Made by a program: the position numbers and the translations under genes
In this document: positions 56,260-64,000 of the stretch, one piece after another
Numbering within the stretch: position 1 is the first letter of the stretch
Layout: each line of letters begins with the position of its first letter
Notes under the pieces: model-generated
What the model saw: only the letters and a program-made list of their open reading frames with translations
Database searches by the model: none
Told to the model about the DNA's origin: nothing
DNA from: Comamonadaceae bacterium
GTDB taxonomy: Bacteria > Pseudomonadota > Gammaproteobacteria > Burkholderiales > Burkholderiaceae_C
Direction of reading: 5' to 3'
NCBI GenBank assembly: GCA_947476465.1
Contig: CANJQN010000007.1
Coordinates: 78,141 to 142,140, forward strand
DNA length: 64,000 nt

Positions 56260-57237
56260 ATGCCGTGGCATCTATCGGTGGCCCCGATGATGGACTGGAC
56301 TGACCGCCACTGCCGTTACTTCCATCGCCTCCTCAGCCAACATGCCTTGCTGTACACGGAGATGGTGACCACCGGCGCGCTGCTGCATGGCGACGTGCCG
56401 CGCCACCTTGACTACAACGTTGAAGAACATCCGGTGGCGCTGCAATTGGGCGGTAGCGAGCCCGCCGATTTGGCGCAGGCGGCCCGCCTGGGCGAGCGCT
56501 GGGGCTACGACGAGATCAACCTCAACTGCGGCTGCCCCAGCGAGCGGGTGCAGCGCGGGGCCTTCGGCGCCTGCCTGATGAATGAGCCGCACCTGGTGGC
56601 CGATGGCGTCAAGGCCATGGTCGACGCGGTCTCGGTGCCGGTGACTGTCAAGCACCGCATCGGCATCGAGCGCGTGGAAGACTACGGCTTCGTGCGCGAT
56701 TTCGTCGGTACCGTGGCCGACGCCGGCTGCCGCGTCTTCATCGCCCACGCGCGCAACGCCTGGCTCAAGGGCCTGTCGCCCAAGGAAAACCGCGAGGTGC
56801 CGCCGCTGCGCTACGAGGTGGTGCACCGGCTCAAGCAGGACTTTCCTCACCTGGTGATTGCCATCAACGGCGGGTTCACGAATGCGGCGCAGGTGCACGA
56901 TCAACTGTCCCTGCTCGATGGCGTGATGGTCGGGCGCGAGGCCTATCACAACCCGTTCTGGCTGGCCTCGTGGGACCATGATTTCTTCGGCGCGGCAGAG
57001 GGCGACCTGACCCGCGAGGCGGTCGAGGCCCGCATGGTCGACTACATGGAGCGCGAGGCCGCTGCGCACGCAACGCCCTGGCATTCCATCGCAAGGCACA
57101 TGCTCGGCCTGTACCACGGCCAGCCTGGCGCGAGGCGCTGGCGGCAGGTGTGGAGCGACCATCGGCTCAAGGCGCTGCCGGCGCGCGAGGTGATGGCGCT
57201 GGCGCACCAGCGCCAGGCGCATCTGCTGGATGCCTGA
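56260..57237 (+). CDS. dusA: tRNA-dihydrouridine(20/20a) synthase DusA
   Basis: FMN enzyme reducing uridines 20/20a of tRNA D-loops. The product (325 residues from ATG 56260; an in-frame TTG at 56245 is equally plausible) starts with SVAPMMDWTDRHCRYFHRLL and LYTEMVTTGA. It has the catalytic Cys in INLNCGCPSERVQRGAFGA, VKHRIGI and INGGF, and a C-terminal HMLGLYHGQPGARRWR typical of DusA. It begins a new unit after a 232-base gap with no visible gene. Confidence 0.95.
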   Translation: MPWHLSVAPMMDWTDRHCRYFHRLLSQHALLYTEMVTTGALLHGDVPRHLDYNVEEHPVALQLGGSEPADLAQAARLGERWGYDEINLNCGCPSERVQRGAFGACLMNEPHLVADGVKAMVDAVSVPVTVKHRIGIERVEDYGFVRDFVGTVADAGCRVFIAHARNAWLKGLSPKENREVPPLRYEVVHRLKQDFPHLVIAINGGFTNAAQVHDQLSLLDGVMVGREAYHNPFWLASWDHDFFGAAEGDLTREAVEARMVDYMEREAAAHATPWHSIARHMLGLYHGQPGARRWRQVWSDHRLKALPAREVMALAHQRQAHLLDA

Positions 57238-57320
57238 GCGGCGCTTGCGACACGGCCGAAGGAGCGGGTCGGTCTCGTTTGCGGTCGACATGGCTGGATG
57301 ACGGCCGCTACACTGTGCAC

Positions 57321-57605
57321 ATGCATGCGCTGATCGAATCCCATCGTGACGAGTTGCTGGCGATGGCCCGCCGCCGCGGCATCACGAGCCTACGCGTGTT
57401 CGGTTCCATGGTTCGCGGCGGTGAGCGCGAGGACAGCGATGTCGATTTGCTGGTGACACTGGCACCCGGCACCAGCGGTCTGGCATTGGGTGGCTTGTTG
57501 CTGGATGCCCAGGAATTGCTGGGCCGCCGTGTCGACGTCGTCACCGAAGCGAGCCTGCATCCTGCGCTGCGCGACCGGGTACTTGCCGACGCGGTTCCAC
57601 TGTGA
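57321..57605 (+). CDS. mntA: MntA-type antitoxin (minimal nucleotidyltransferase)
   Basis: The 94-residue protein has the exact GS-X10-DXD motif (G28 S29, D40, D42; RVFGSMVRGGEREDSDVDLLV). In characterised type VII systems MntA adds AMP to the HepT toxin and silences it. The stop overlaps the hepT start (GTGA). A fragment of a similar gene lies at 53550. Confidence 0.9.
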   Translation: MHALIESHRDELLAMARRRGITSLRVFGSMVRGGEREDSDVDLLVTLAPGTSGLALGGLLLDAQELLGRRVDVVTEASLHPALRDRVLADAVPL

Positions 57606-57955
57606 CTCCGGGTCCCAAGGCAGACCACGTCTTGCTCGCACACATGGGCGAGTGCATCGAGCGGATCCATGAGTACACCGCAGGCGATCGCTCGCGCTTC
57701 GAGGCGTCTCGCCTGGTGCAGGATGCGGTGATCCGCAACCTGCAGACGCTCACCGAGTCCAGCCAACGCCTGTCCGACGACATCAAGGCCACCGAGCCAC
57801 AGGTGCCCTGGCGTGAGTTGGCCGGCTTTCGCAACGTGATCGTGCATGGGTATCTTGGGATCGACCTCGTGGCGGTCTGGCTTGTCGTCGATCAGGATCT
57901 GCCACCGCTCGCTGAAGCACTCGCCCGCATGATGGCCCGCAACCAAGCGGATTGA
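57602..57955 (+). CDS. hepT: HepT-type toxin (HEPN ribonuclease, DUF86)
   Basis: The 117-residue HEPN protein starts at GTG 57602 within the mntA stop. It has RNVIVHGY at 77-84, an exact RX4HXY motif: Arg77 and His82 for RNase activity and Tyr84 as the AMP-acceptor site in the characterised HepT. With MntA it forms a type VII toxin-antitoxin pair. Confidence 0.9.
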   Translation: MTPGPKADHVLLAHMGECIERIHEYTAGDRSRFEASRLVQDAVIRNLQTLTESSQRLSDDIKATEPQVPWRELAGFRNVIVHGYLGIDLVAVWLVVDQDLPPLAEALARMMARNQAD

Positions 57956-58020
57956 CGGTAGCAGCGGGGCTCACCGCTACCTGGATGCCGGGCCCGCCCT
58001 CTGGCGTGTGCGCAGACGCC

Positions 58021-58656
58021 CTAAGCCGCCGCCTCCAACCCATTCGCGAAATGCTCGCGCATGCAACGCACCGTGGCCGCAGCGTCGCGCCGCTTCAGCG
58101 CGGTCATCACCGCCCGGTGCTCCTTTAGCGATTCCTCGATGCGCCCCGACTTGAGCAGCGAGTTGTGGCGATTGAGCTTCATCACCTTGCGCAGGTCGGC
58201 CACCATCTGGTTGCGCCAGCGGTTGCCGGCGATCTCCAGCAGGCGCATGTGAAAGCGCTCGTTGATTCGAAAGAACAGCTCGCGGTTGGCCGCGGCGGCT
58301 TCGAGCTCGGCGTGGATGCCCGCCAGTTCCTTCAACTCGGCGGCGCTGGCCCGCTCGGCCACCACGCCGGCCGCGTCGCTCTCCAGCAATGAGAGCAGGT
58401 GGTAGACCTCGTCCAGATCCTGTTCAGACACCTCGGTGACGTAGGCGCCGCGCCGCATCTTCATGGTCACCAGGCCTTCGGCGGCCAGCACCTTCAGCGC
58501 TTCGCGCAGGGGGGTGCGGCTGATGCCGTATTCCTGTGCGAGTTTGACCTCGTCGATCCAGCTGCCCGGCTCGAGCTCGCGCTGGAAGATGCGTTGCCGA
58601 AGGAGTTCGGCAACTTCTTCATACAGGGCACGGGGAGCAAGCGACACAACGGACAT
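58021..58656 (-). CDS. GntR-family (FadR/FCD) regulator of the methylmalonyl-CoA genes
   Basis: The 211-residue protein has an N-terminal winged helix (DEVKLAQEYGISRTPLREALKVLAAEGLV) and a C-terminal FCD ligand domain (about 80-205) with the Asp/His metal-site residues. It is divergent from the mutase gene, with a perfect 16-bp palindrome in the gap. Such regulators commonly sense an organic acid or CoA-pathway intermediate; here a propionate/methylmalonate-related ligand is inferred. Confidence 0.9.
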   Translation of the reverse strand: MSVVSLAPRALYEEVAELLRQRIFQRELEPGSWIDEVKLAQEYGISRTPLREALKVLAAEGLVTMKMRRGAYVTEVSEQDLDEVYHLLSLLESDAAGVVAERASAAELKELAGIHAELEAAAANRELFFRINERFHMRLLEIAGNRWRNQMVADLRKVMKLNRHNSLLKSGRIEESLKEHRAVMTALKRRDAAATVRCMREHFANGLEAAA

Positions 58657-58680
58657 GCGGCGATTCTAGGCGATTTTGTG

Positions 58681-58696
58681 ATTCATAATTATGAAT
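58681..58696. promoter_or_regulatory. 16-bp palindrome ATTCATAATTATGAAT
   Basis: A perfect 16-bp palindrome between the divergent GntR and mutase genes, 25 bases from the GntR start and 37 before the mutase start. It is the likely operator of the FadR-type regulator and controls both directions. Confidence 0.7.
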
Positions 58697-58733
58697 GATG
58701 ATGTAAACTCGCGCATCTTCCGAAAAGACACCG

Positions 58734-60887
58734 ATGAGCCAAGCACCCGAATTCCAGCCCGCCAACCTCCAAGCCTGGGCCAAGGCCGCCGCCAAGTCGG
58801 CGCCCGGCGGCAATGTCGATGCCCTCAACTGGCTCACGCCTGACGGCATTGCGGTCAAGCCGCTGTACACCGCGGCCGATCTGCAGGGCCTGCCCCACAC
58901 CGACACGCTGCCTGGTTTTGAGCCCTACATCCGCGGCCCGCAGGCCACCATGTACGCGGTGCGGCCCTGGACCATCCGGCAGTACGCGGGCTTTTCCACC
59001 GCGCAAGAATCGAACGCGTTTTATCGCAAGGCGCTGGCGGCGGGCGGGCAGGGTGTGTCGGTCGCGTTCGACCTGGCCACCCATCGCGGCTACGACAGCG
59101 ACCACCCCCGCGTCACCGGTGACGTGGGCAAGGCCGGCGTGGCCATCGACAGCGTCGAGGACATGAAGATCCTGTTCGACAGCATCCCGCTGGACAAGGT
59201 GTCGGTGTCCATGACCATGAACGGCGCCGTGCTGCCGGTGCTGGCCGGCTACATCGTGGCGGCACAGGAGCAGGGCATTGCGCAGGACCAGCTGTCCGGG
59301 ACCATCCAGAACGACATCCTCAAGGAGTTCATGGTCCGCAACACCTACATCTACCCGCCCGAGCCGTCGATGAAGATCGTCGGCGACATCATCGAATACA
59401 CGGCCAAGAACATGCCGAAGTTCAACTCGATCAGCATCTCGGGCTACCACATGCAGGAAGCCGGGGCCAACCAGGCGCTTGAGTTGGCCTTCACCCTGGC
59501 CGACGGCAAGGAGTACGTCAAGACGGCGCTGGCCAAAGGCCTGGATGTCGATGATTTCGCGGGGCGGCTGTCGTTCTTCTGGGCGGTGGGCATGAACTTC
59601 TACCTGGAGATCGCCAAGATGCGCGCGGCCCGCCTGCTTTGGTGCCGCATCATGAAGGGCTTCAACGCCAAGAACCCCAAGAGCCTGATGCTGCGCACGC
59701 ACTCGCAGACCTCGGGCTGGTCGCTCACCGAACAAGACCCCTACAACAACGTGGTGCGCACCACCATCGAGGCCATGGCCGCCGTGTTCGGCGGCACGCA
59801 ATCGTTGCACACCAACAGCTTCGACGAAGCCATCGCGCTGCCCACCGAGACCTCCTCGCGCATCGCCCGCAACACCCAGCTGATCATCCAGGAAGAGACC
59901 CACATCACCAGCGTGATCGACCCTTGGGCCGGCAGCTACATGATGGAAAAGCTCACCCAGGACATGGCCGACGCCGCCTGGACCATCATGCAAGAGGTCC
60001 AGGCCATGGGCGGCATGACCCGCGCGGTCGACTCGGGCTGGGCCAAGCTCAAGATCGAGGCCGCCGCCGCCGAGAAGCAGGCCCGCATCGACTCGGGCCG
60101 CGACGTGATCGTGGGCGTCAACAAGTACAAGCTGGACAAGGAAGACCCTATCGAGATCCTTGAGGTGGACAACGTGCGGGTGCGCGACGAGCAGATCGAG
60201 CGCTTGAACGCCATCAAGGCGTCGCGCGACAATGCGCGGGTGCAGCAGACCCTTGCCGCCCTCACGCAGATCGCGCAGAGTGGGCAGGGCAACCTGCTGG
60301 GCGCCACCGTCGATGCCATGCGCGCACGGGCCACCGTGGGCGAGGTGTCTGACGCGTTGGAAAAAGTGTTTGGGCGCCATCGCGCCGATACGCAAAAGGT
60401 GACCGGTGTGTATGCAGCCGCCTATGACTCCGCCGAAGGTTGGGACAAGCTCAAGACCGAAATCGCGGCTTTTGCCGAGCAGCACGGCCGCCGCCCGCGC
60501 GTGATGATCGCCAAGCTCGGCCAGGACGGCCACGACCGCGGCGCCAAGGTGGTGGCCACCGCCTTTGCCGACCTGGGCTTCGACGTCGACATCGGCCCGC
60601 TGTTCCAGACCCCCGAGGAATGTGCGCGCCAGGCCATCGAGAACGACGTGCACGCGGTGGGCGTCTCCACCCTGGCGGCGGGCCACAAGACCCTGGTGCC
60701 GGCCATCATCGCCGAGCTGCGCAAGCAAGGCGCCGACGACATCGTCGTGTTCGTCGGCGGTGTGATCCCGCGGCAGGACTACGACTTTTTGTACGAGGCC
60801 GGCGTCAAGGGCATCTACGGCCCGGGCACGCCCATTCCCGCCAGCGCGAAGGACGTGCTGGAGCAGATTCGCAAGGCGCAGGGCTGA
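58734..60887 (+). CDS. scpA: Methylmalonyl-CoA mutase
   Basis: Adenosylcobalamin enzyme interconverting succinyl-CoA and (R)-methylmalonyl-CoA. The 717-residue single-chain protein has the catalytic TIM barrel (about 30-560; [57 protein letters not shown]). The C-terminal B12-binding domain has DGHDRGAKV near residue 599 (the DXHXXG motif). Its stop shares TGATG with the next frame. With MeaB and the carboxylase downstream it forms the propionyl-CoA to succinyl-CoA route. Confidence 0.97.
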   Translation: MSQAPEFQPANLQAWAKAAAKSAPGGNVDALNWLTPDGIAVKPLYTAADLQGLPHTDTLPGFEPYIRGPQATMYAVRPWTIRQYAGFSTAQESNAFYRKALAAGGQGVSVAFDLATHRGYDSDHPRVTGDVGKAGVAIDSVEDMKILFDSIPLDKVSVSMTMNGAVLPVLAGYIVAAQEQGIAQDQLSGTIQNDILKEFMVRNTYIYPPEPSMKIVGDIIEYTAKNMPKFNSISISGYHMQEAGANQALELAFTLADGKEYVKTALAKGLDVDDFAGRLSFFWAVGMNFYLEIAKMRAARLLWCRIMKGFNAKNPKSLMLRTHSQTSGWSLTEQDPYNNVVRTTIEAMAAVFGGTQSLHTNSFDEAIALPTETSSRIARNTQLIIQEETHITSVIDPWAGSYMMEKLTQDMADAAWTIMQEVQAMGGMTRAVDSGWAKLKIEAAAAEKQARIDSGRDVIVGVNKYKLDKEDPIEILEVDNVRVRDEQIERLNAIKASRDNARVQQTLAALTQIAQSGQGNLLGATVDAMRARATVGEVSDALEKVFGRHRADTQKVTGVYAAAYDSAEGWDKLKTEIAAFAEQHGRRPRVMIAKLGQDGHDRGAKVVATAFADLGFDVDIGPLFQTPEECARQAIENDVHAVGVSTLAAGHKTLVPAIIAELRKQGADDIVVFVGGVIPRQDYDFLYEAGVKGIYGPGTPIPASAKDVLEQIRKAQG

Positions 60888-61252
60888 TGGGCGCTCCGCG
60901 CATTGATCCGGGAATGCGTCGCAGTCCAACTGTGCGGGCTGAGCCACTCTCTCCCGTTCGGGCTGAGCTTGTCGAAGCCCCAGCAGCCCTTCGACAAGCT
61001 CAGGGTGAACGGGCGGGGTTTGCAGGCGTGCGAGCTGAGCTTCCCCCAACCGCTCGGGCTGCCCCACCCCCAACCGTTCGGGCTGAGCTCCCCCCAACCG
61101 TTCGGGCTGCCCCACCCCCAACCGTTCGAGCTGAGCTTCCCCCAACCGCTCGGGCTGCCCCACCCCCAACCGTTCGGGCTGAGCTTCCCCCAACGGTTCG
61201 GGCTGCCCCACCCCCAACCGTTCGGGCTGAGCTTGTCGAAGCCTGCGCCTGA
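60887..61252 (+). CDS. Repeat-encoded frame coupled to the mutase and GIY-YIG genes
   Basis: The ATG at 60887 shares its A with the mutase stop, and the stop at 61250-61252 shares its A with the next ATG. The 121-residue product would be [15 protein letters not shown] followed by [18 protein letters not shown] and octapeptides of [16 protein letters not shown] type. It is almost wholly made of interspersed repeats, so it may be translated only by coupling and need not be functional. Confidence 0.4.
   Translation: MGAPRIDPGMRRSPTVRAEPLSPVRAELVEAPAALRQAQGERAGFAGVRAELPPTARAAPPPTVRAELPPTVRAAPPPTVRAELPPTARAAPPPTVRAELPPTVRAAPPPTVRAELVEACA
60953..61014. repeat. Inverted pair of the TTCGxxCTGAGCTTGTCGAA element
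   Basis: CCGTTCGGGCTGAGCTTGTC and its near-complement, GACAAGCTCAGGGTGAACGG, face each other here. The element recurs at 61218-61241, at about 61550-61570, and as a facing pair at 61746-61800. I recall it as a dispersed repeat in Burkholderiales and sphingomonads; not searched. Confidence 0.75.
61026..61241 (+). repeat. Nine tandem 24-bp units, two alternating types
   Basis: Units start at 61026, 61050, 61074, 61098, 61122, 61146, 61170, 61194 and 61218. Odd units read NNGNNCGNGCTGAGCT then CCCCCAA, even ones CGGGCTGCCCCACCCCCAA after CCG. This gives a 48-bp higher-order period. The last unit ends in the dispersed-repeat core GCTTGTCGAAG. There are no spacers. Confidence 0.9.
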
Positions 61253-62826
61253 TGAAACCGTTCCACGTCTACATCCTGCGATGCGGTGACGGCTCGTATT
61301 ACACGGGCCACACCGACAATATGGACGTGCGGATGCAGCAGCACCATGCTGGCGGCATCGGATTCACTTCGTCGCGCAAACCAGTTGAGCTGGTGTGGCA
61401 GGGTGAGTTCGAGACGCGTGAAGGTGCGTTGGCTTTTGAGCTTCAGGTCAAGGGGTGGTCTCGGGCCAAGAAAGAGGCGCTGATGGCGGGGGATTGGGAC
61501 CGCGTGCGCACGCTTGCCGCATCGAGGGGGGCTGGTGTGCGAGGGCTTCGACAGGCTCAGCCCGAACGGGAAGAGGCGGCTCCTGCGCAAGCTACATCCT
61601 TCCAGGCCACGCGACCTCCCTCCGTTCAAGCCGCGCGCGCCCCCTCCGTTCACCCCGGGCACGCCCCCTCCGTTCAGGCCGGGCACCCCCCCTCCGTTCA
61701 GGCCGGGCACCCCCCCTCCGTTCAGGCCGCGCGCCCCCCCTCCGTTCACCCTGAGCTTGTCGAAGGGGCGCAGGGGCTTCGACAAGCTCAGCCCGAACGG
61801 GACGGGACGGCTCAGCCCGAGCGGGAGATGCACGCTCCGCCCGACCAGTTGACGAGCGATGTCCTCCACGGCACTGCCACGCGCCAGCGCCGCGCCGTCG
61901 CCAAGGCCATCACCCTGCTCGAATCCACCCGCGCCGACCACCGCGCGCAGGCCGACGAGCTGCTCACCGCCTTGCTGCCGCACACCGGTAAATCGTTTCG
62001 CTTGGGCATCTCCGGCGTGCCCGGCGTGGGAAAAAGCACCTTCATCGAAGCCCTGGGCCTGGACCTGATCGCGCTCGGCCATCGGGTCGCCGTGCTGGCA
62101 GTCGACCCGTCCAGCAGCGTGTCGGGCGGCTCCATCCTGGGCGACAAGACGCGCATGGAGATGCTCTCGGTGCACGAGCGCGCCTACATCCGGCCCAGCC
62201 CCTCCAGCGGCACGCTGGGCGGCGTGGCCGAGAAAACGCGTGAGGCCATGCTGGTGTGCGAGGCCGCCGGTTACGACATCGTCATCGTCGAGACCGTCGG
62301 CGTTGGCCAGAGCGAGACCGCCGTGGCCAATATGACCGACATGTTCGTGCTGATGCAACTGCCCAATGCCGGCGATGACCTGCAGGCCATCAAGAAGGGC
62401 GTGATGGAGCTGGCCGACCTGGTGGTGATCAACAAGGCCGACATCGACGCCGACGCTGCCACCCGCGCCCAGGCCCAGATCACCAGCGCCATGCGCCTGT
62501 TTACCCAGCACGGGCGCGAGCACGGCGACTGGCGGCCCGAGGTCATTCAGCTCAGTGCCCTGAAGTCCGCCGGCCTGGACCGCTTTTGGGCCTGCGTCAG
62601 CCGCTACCGCGAGCTCTCCACCGCCGACGGCTCGCTGGCCGCGCGGCGGCGCCATCAGTCATTGGCCTGGATGTGGGAGCGCATCGAAGCCGGCCTGAAA
62701 AACGAGTTTCGCCAGCACCCCGCGGTGAAGGCCTTGCTGCCGCAGCTCACCATCGAAGTCGAGTCGGGGCGCCTGCCGGCCTCGAGCGCGGCGCGCCAGT
62801 TGCTGCTGGCGCGCCTGCCATCCTGA
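61252..62826 (+). CDS. meaB: GIY-YIG nuclease domain fused in frame to MeaB GTPase
   Basis: One 524-residue frame. Residues 1-85 are a URI-type GIY-YIG domain with VYIL...YYTG (6-19), Arg27, His31 and catalytic Glu63. Residues about 92-205 are a repeat-encoded linker (LRQAQPER, six PPSV octapeptides, PELVEG). Residues about 205-524 are MeaB/ArgK: Walker [10 protein letters not shown] (about 256-264), [28 protein letters not shown] and NKADIDAD. MeaB loads and protects the B12 mutase. An internal ATG at 61828 could start a free MeaB, but GGGAG abuts it, so spacing is poor. Either a true fusion or two overlapping products. Confidence 0.8.
   Translation: MKPFHVYILRCGDGSYYTGHTDNMDVRMQQHHAGGIGFTSSRKPVELVWQGEFETREGALAFELQVKGWSRAKKEALMAGDWDRVRTLAASRGAGVRGLRQAQPEREEAAPAQATSFQATRPPSVQAARAPSVHPGHAPSVQAGHPPSVQAGHPPSVQAARPPSVHPELVEGAQGLRQAQPERDGTAQPEREMHAPPDQLTSDVLHGTATRQRRAVAKAITLLESTRADHRAQADELLTALLPHTGKSFRLGISGVPGVGKSTFIEALGLDLIALGHRVAVLAVDPSSSVSGGSILGDKTRMEMLSVHERAYIRPSPSSGTLGGVAEKTREAMLVCEAAGYDIVIVETVGVGQSETAVANMTDMFVLMQLPNAGDDLQAIKKGVMELADLVVINKADIDADAATRAQAQITSAMRLFTQHGREHGDWRPEVIQLSALKSAGLDRFWACVSRYRELSTADGSLAARRRHQSLAWMWERIEAGLKNEFRQHPAVKALLPQLTIEVESGRLPASSAARQLLLARLPS
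61609..61752 (+). repeat. Six tandem 24-bp units inside the GIY-YIG/MeaB frame
   Basis: Units start at 61609, 61633, 61657, 61681, 61705 and 61729. Each contains CCCTCCGTTCA or a close form and encodes an octapeptide of [16 protein letters not shown] type. The array is bounded by dispersed-repeat cores on both sides, and its length (144) keeps the frame. Confidence 0.9.
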
Positions 62827-62849
62827 GAACGTCCAACACCCAAAGAGCC

Positions 62850-64000
<1,151 letters not shown>

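Noticed and set aside
58657..58733. Cobalamin riboswitch before the B12-dependent mutase
   Set aside because: The gap is only 77 bases and holds a protein operator palindrome; far too short for a B12-box aptamer.
58689..61217. 842-codon minus-strand frame opposite methylmalonyl-CoA mutase
   Set aside because: Antisense to a gene with full catalytic motifs; its N-terminal part is only the complement of the 24-bp repeats.
61026..61752. CRISPR-like regular repeats
   Set aside because: The 24-bp units are contiguous with no unique spacers, and no cas genes are near; they are tandem repeats.
61828..62826. Stand-alone MeaB starting at the internal ATG 61828 as the sole gene model
   Set aside because: The upstream frame is open and in phase with a complete GIY-YIG domain, and the ribosome-binding site before 61828 abuts the ATG. 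I keep it as an alternative start rather than a separate gene.

Overview
The window is GC-rich DNA packed with genes on both strands. Protein sequences and gene orders point to a betaproteobacterium of the Burkholderiales, most likely Comamonadaceae. Supporting signs are the rpsF-priB-rpsR-rplI-dnaB order, alaA-hom-thrC-moeA-moaD-moaE, three Bug-type tricarboxylate solute receptors, a phaC-phaA-phaB operon, a long-form IHF alpha, and short GC palindromes between genes. This assignment is inferred from families and synteny; no marker search was run.

Layout. 1-2.3 kb: a 5'-truncated sodium/solute symporter converging on a small zinc-ribbon membrane protein. 2.4-5.5 kb: ribosomal proteins S6, S18 and L9 with primosomal PriB and the replicative helicase DnaB. 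5.5-8.9 kb: a hairpin-rich intergenic region, then PIN-PhoH ATPase, BCP peroxiredoxin and an Mth938-like protein on the minus strand. 9-15 kb: alanine/threonine biosynthesis and molybdenum cofactor genes. 15.2-19 kb: a Bug receptor and ClpB. 19-25.2 kb: a frameshifted small gene, a persulfide-sensor-like ArsR regulator with an MFS exporter, GspA/GspB-like secretion accessory proteins, a bactofilin and a SWIB-domain basic protein. 25.2-35.5 kb: isocitrate lyase behind paired palindromes, then thrS-infC-rpmI-rplT-pheS-pheT-ihfA-merR and tRNA-Pro. 35.6-39.5 kb: Nudix, fumarylacetoacetase-family, OmpA-like, maleylacetoacetate isomerase-like and PgeF genes. 39.6-43.3 kb: polyhydroxyalkanoate synthesis. 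43.8-45 kb: an OsmC protein and a periplasmic protein of unknown function. 45.2-56 kb: a LacI-controlled catabolic cluster (amidohydrolase, a 913-residue protein of unknown function, M19 dipeptidase-like protein, two Bug receptors, aldehyde dehydrogenase, MmgE/PrpD). 56.2-58 kb: DusA and a MntA/HepT toxin-antitoxin pair. 58-64 kb: GntR regulator, methylmalonyl-CoA mutase, a GIY-YIG/MeaB fusion bracketed by 24-bp repeats, and the start of a propionyl-CoA carboxylase beta chain.

The observations most worth following are four. (i) Upstream of thrS lies a threonine-rich leader peptide (MTPRTTTEGFTTC) followed by an intrinsic terminator, the layout of ribosome-mediated attenuation. (ii) In the methylmalonyl-CoA operon a GIY-YIG nuclease domain is joined in frame to the MeaB GTPase by a 24-bp-repeat linker. 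It is preceded by a second 24-bp array that is itself open as a coupled reading frame, with TGATG stop/start overlaps on both sides. (iii) The LacI cluster carries a 913-residue protein of unknown function beside a dipeptidase homologue and a Bug receptor that both have altered active or binding sites. (iv) A relic of a MntA-type gene lies about 4 kb from the intact MntA/HepT pair.
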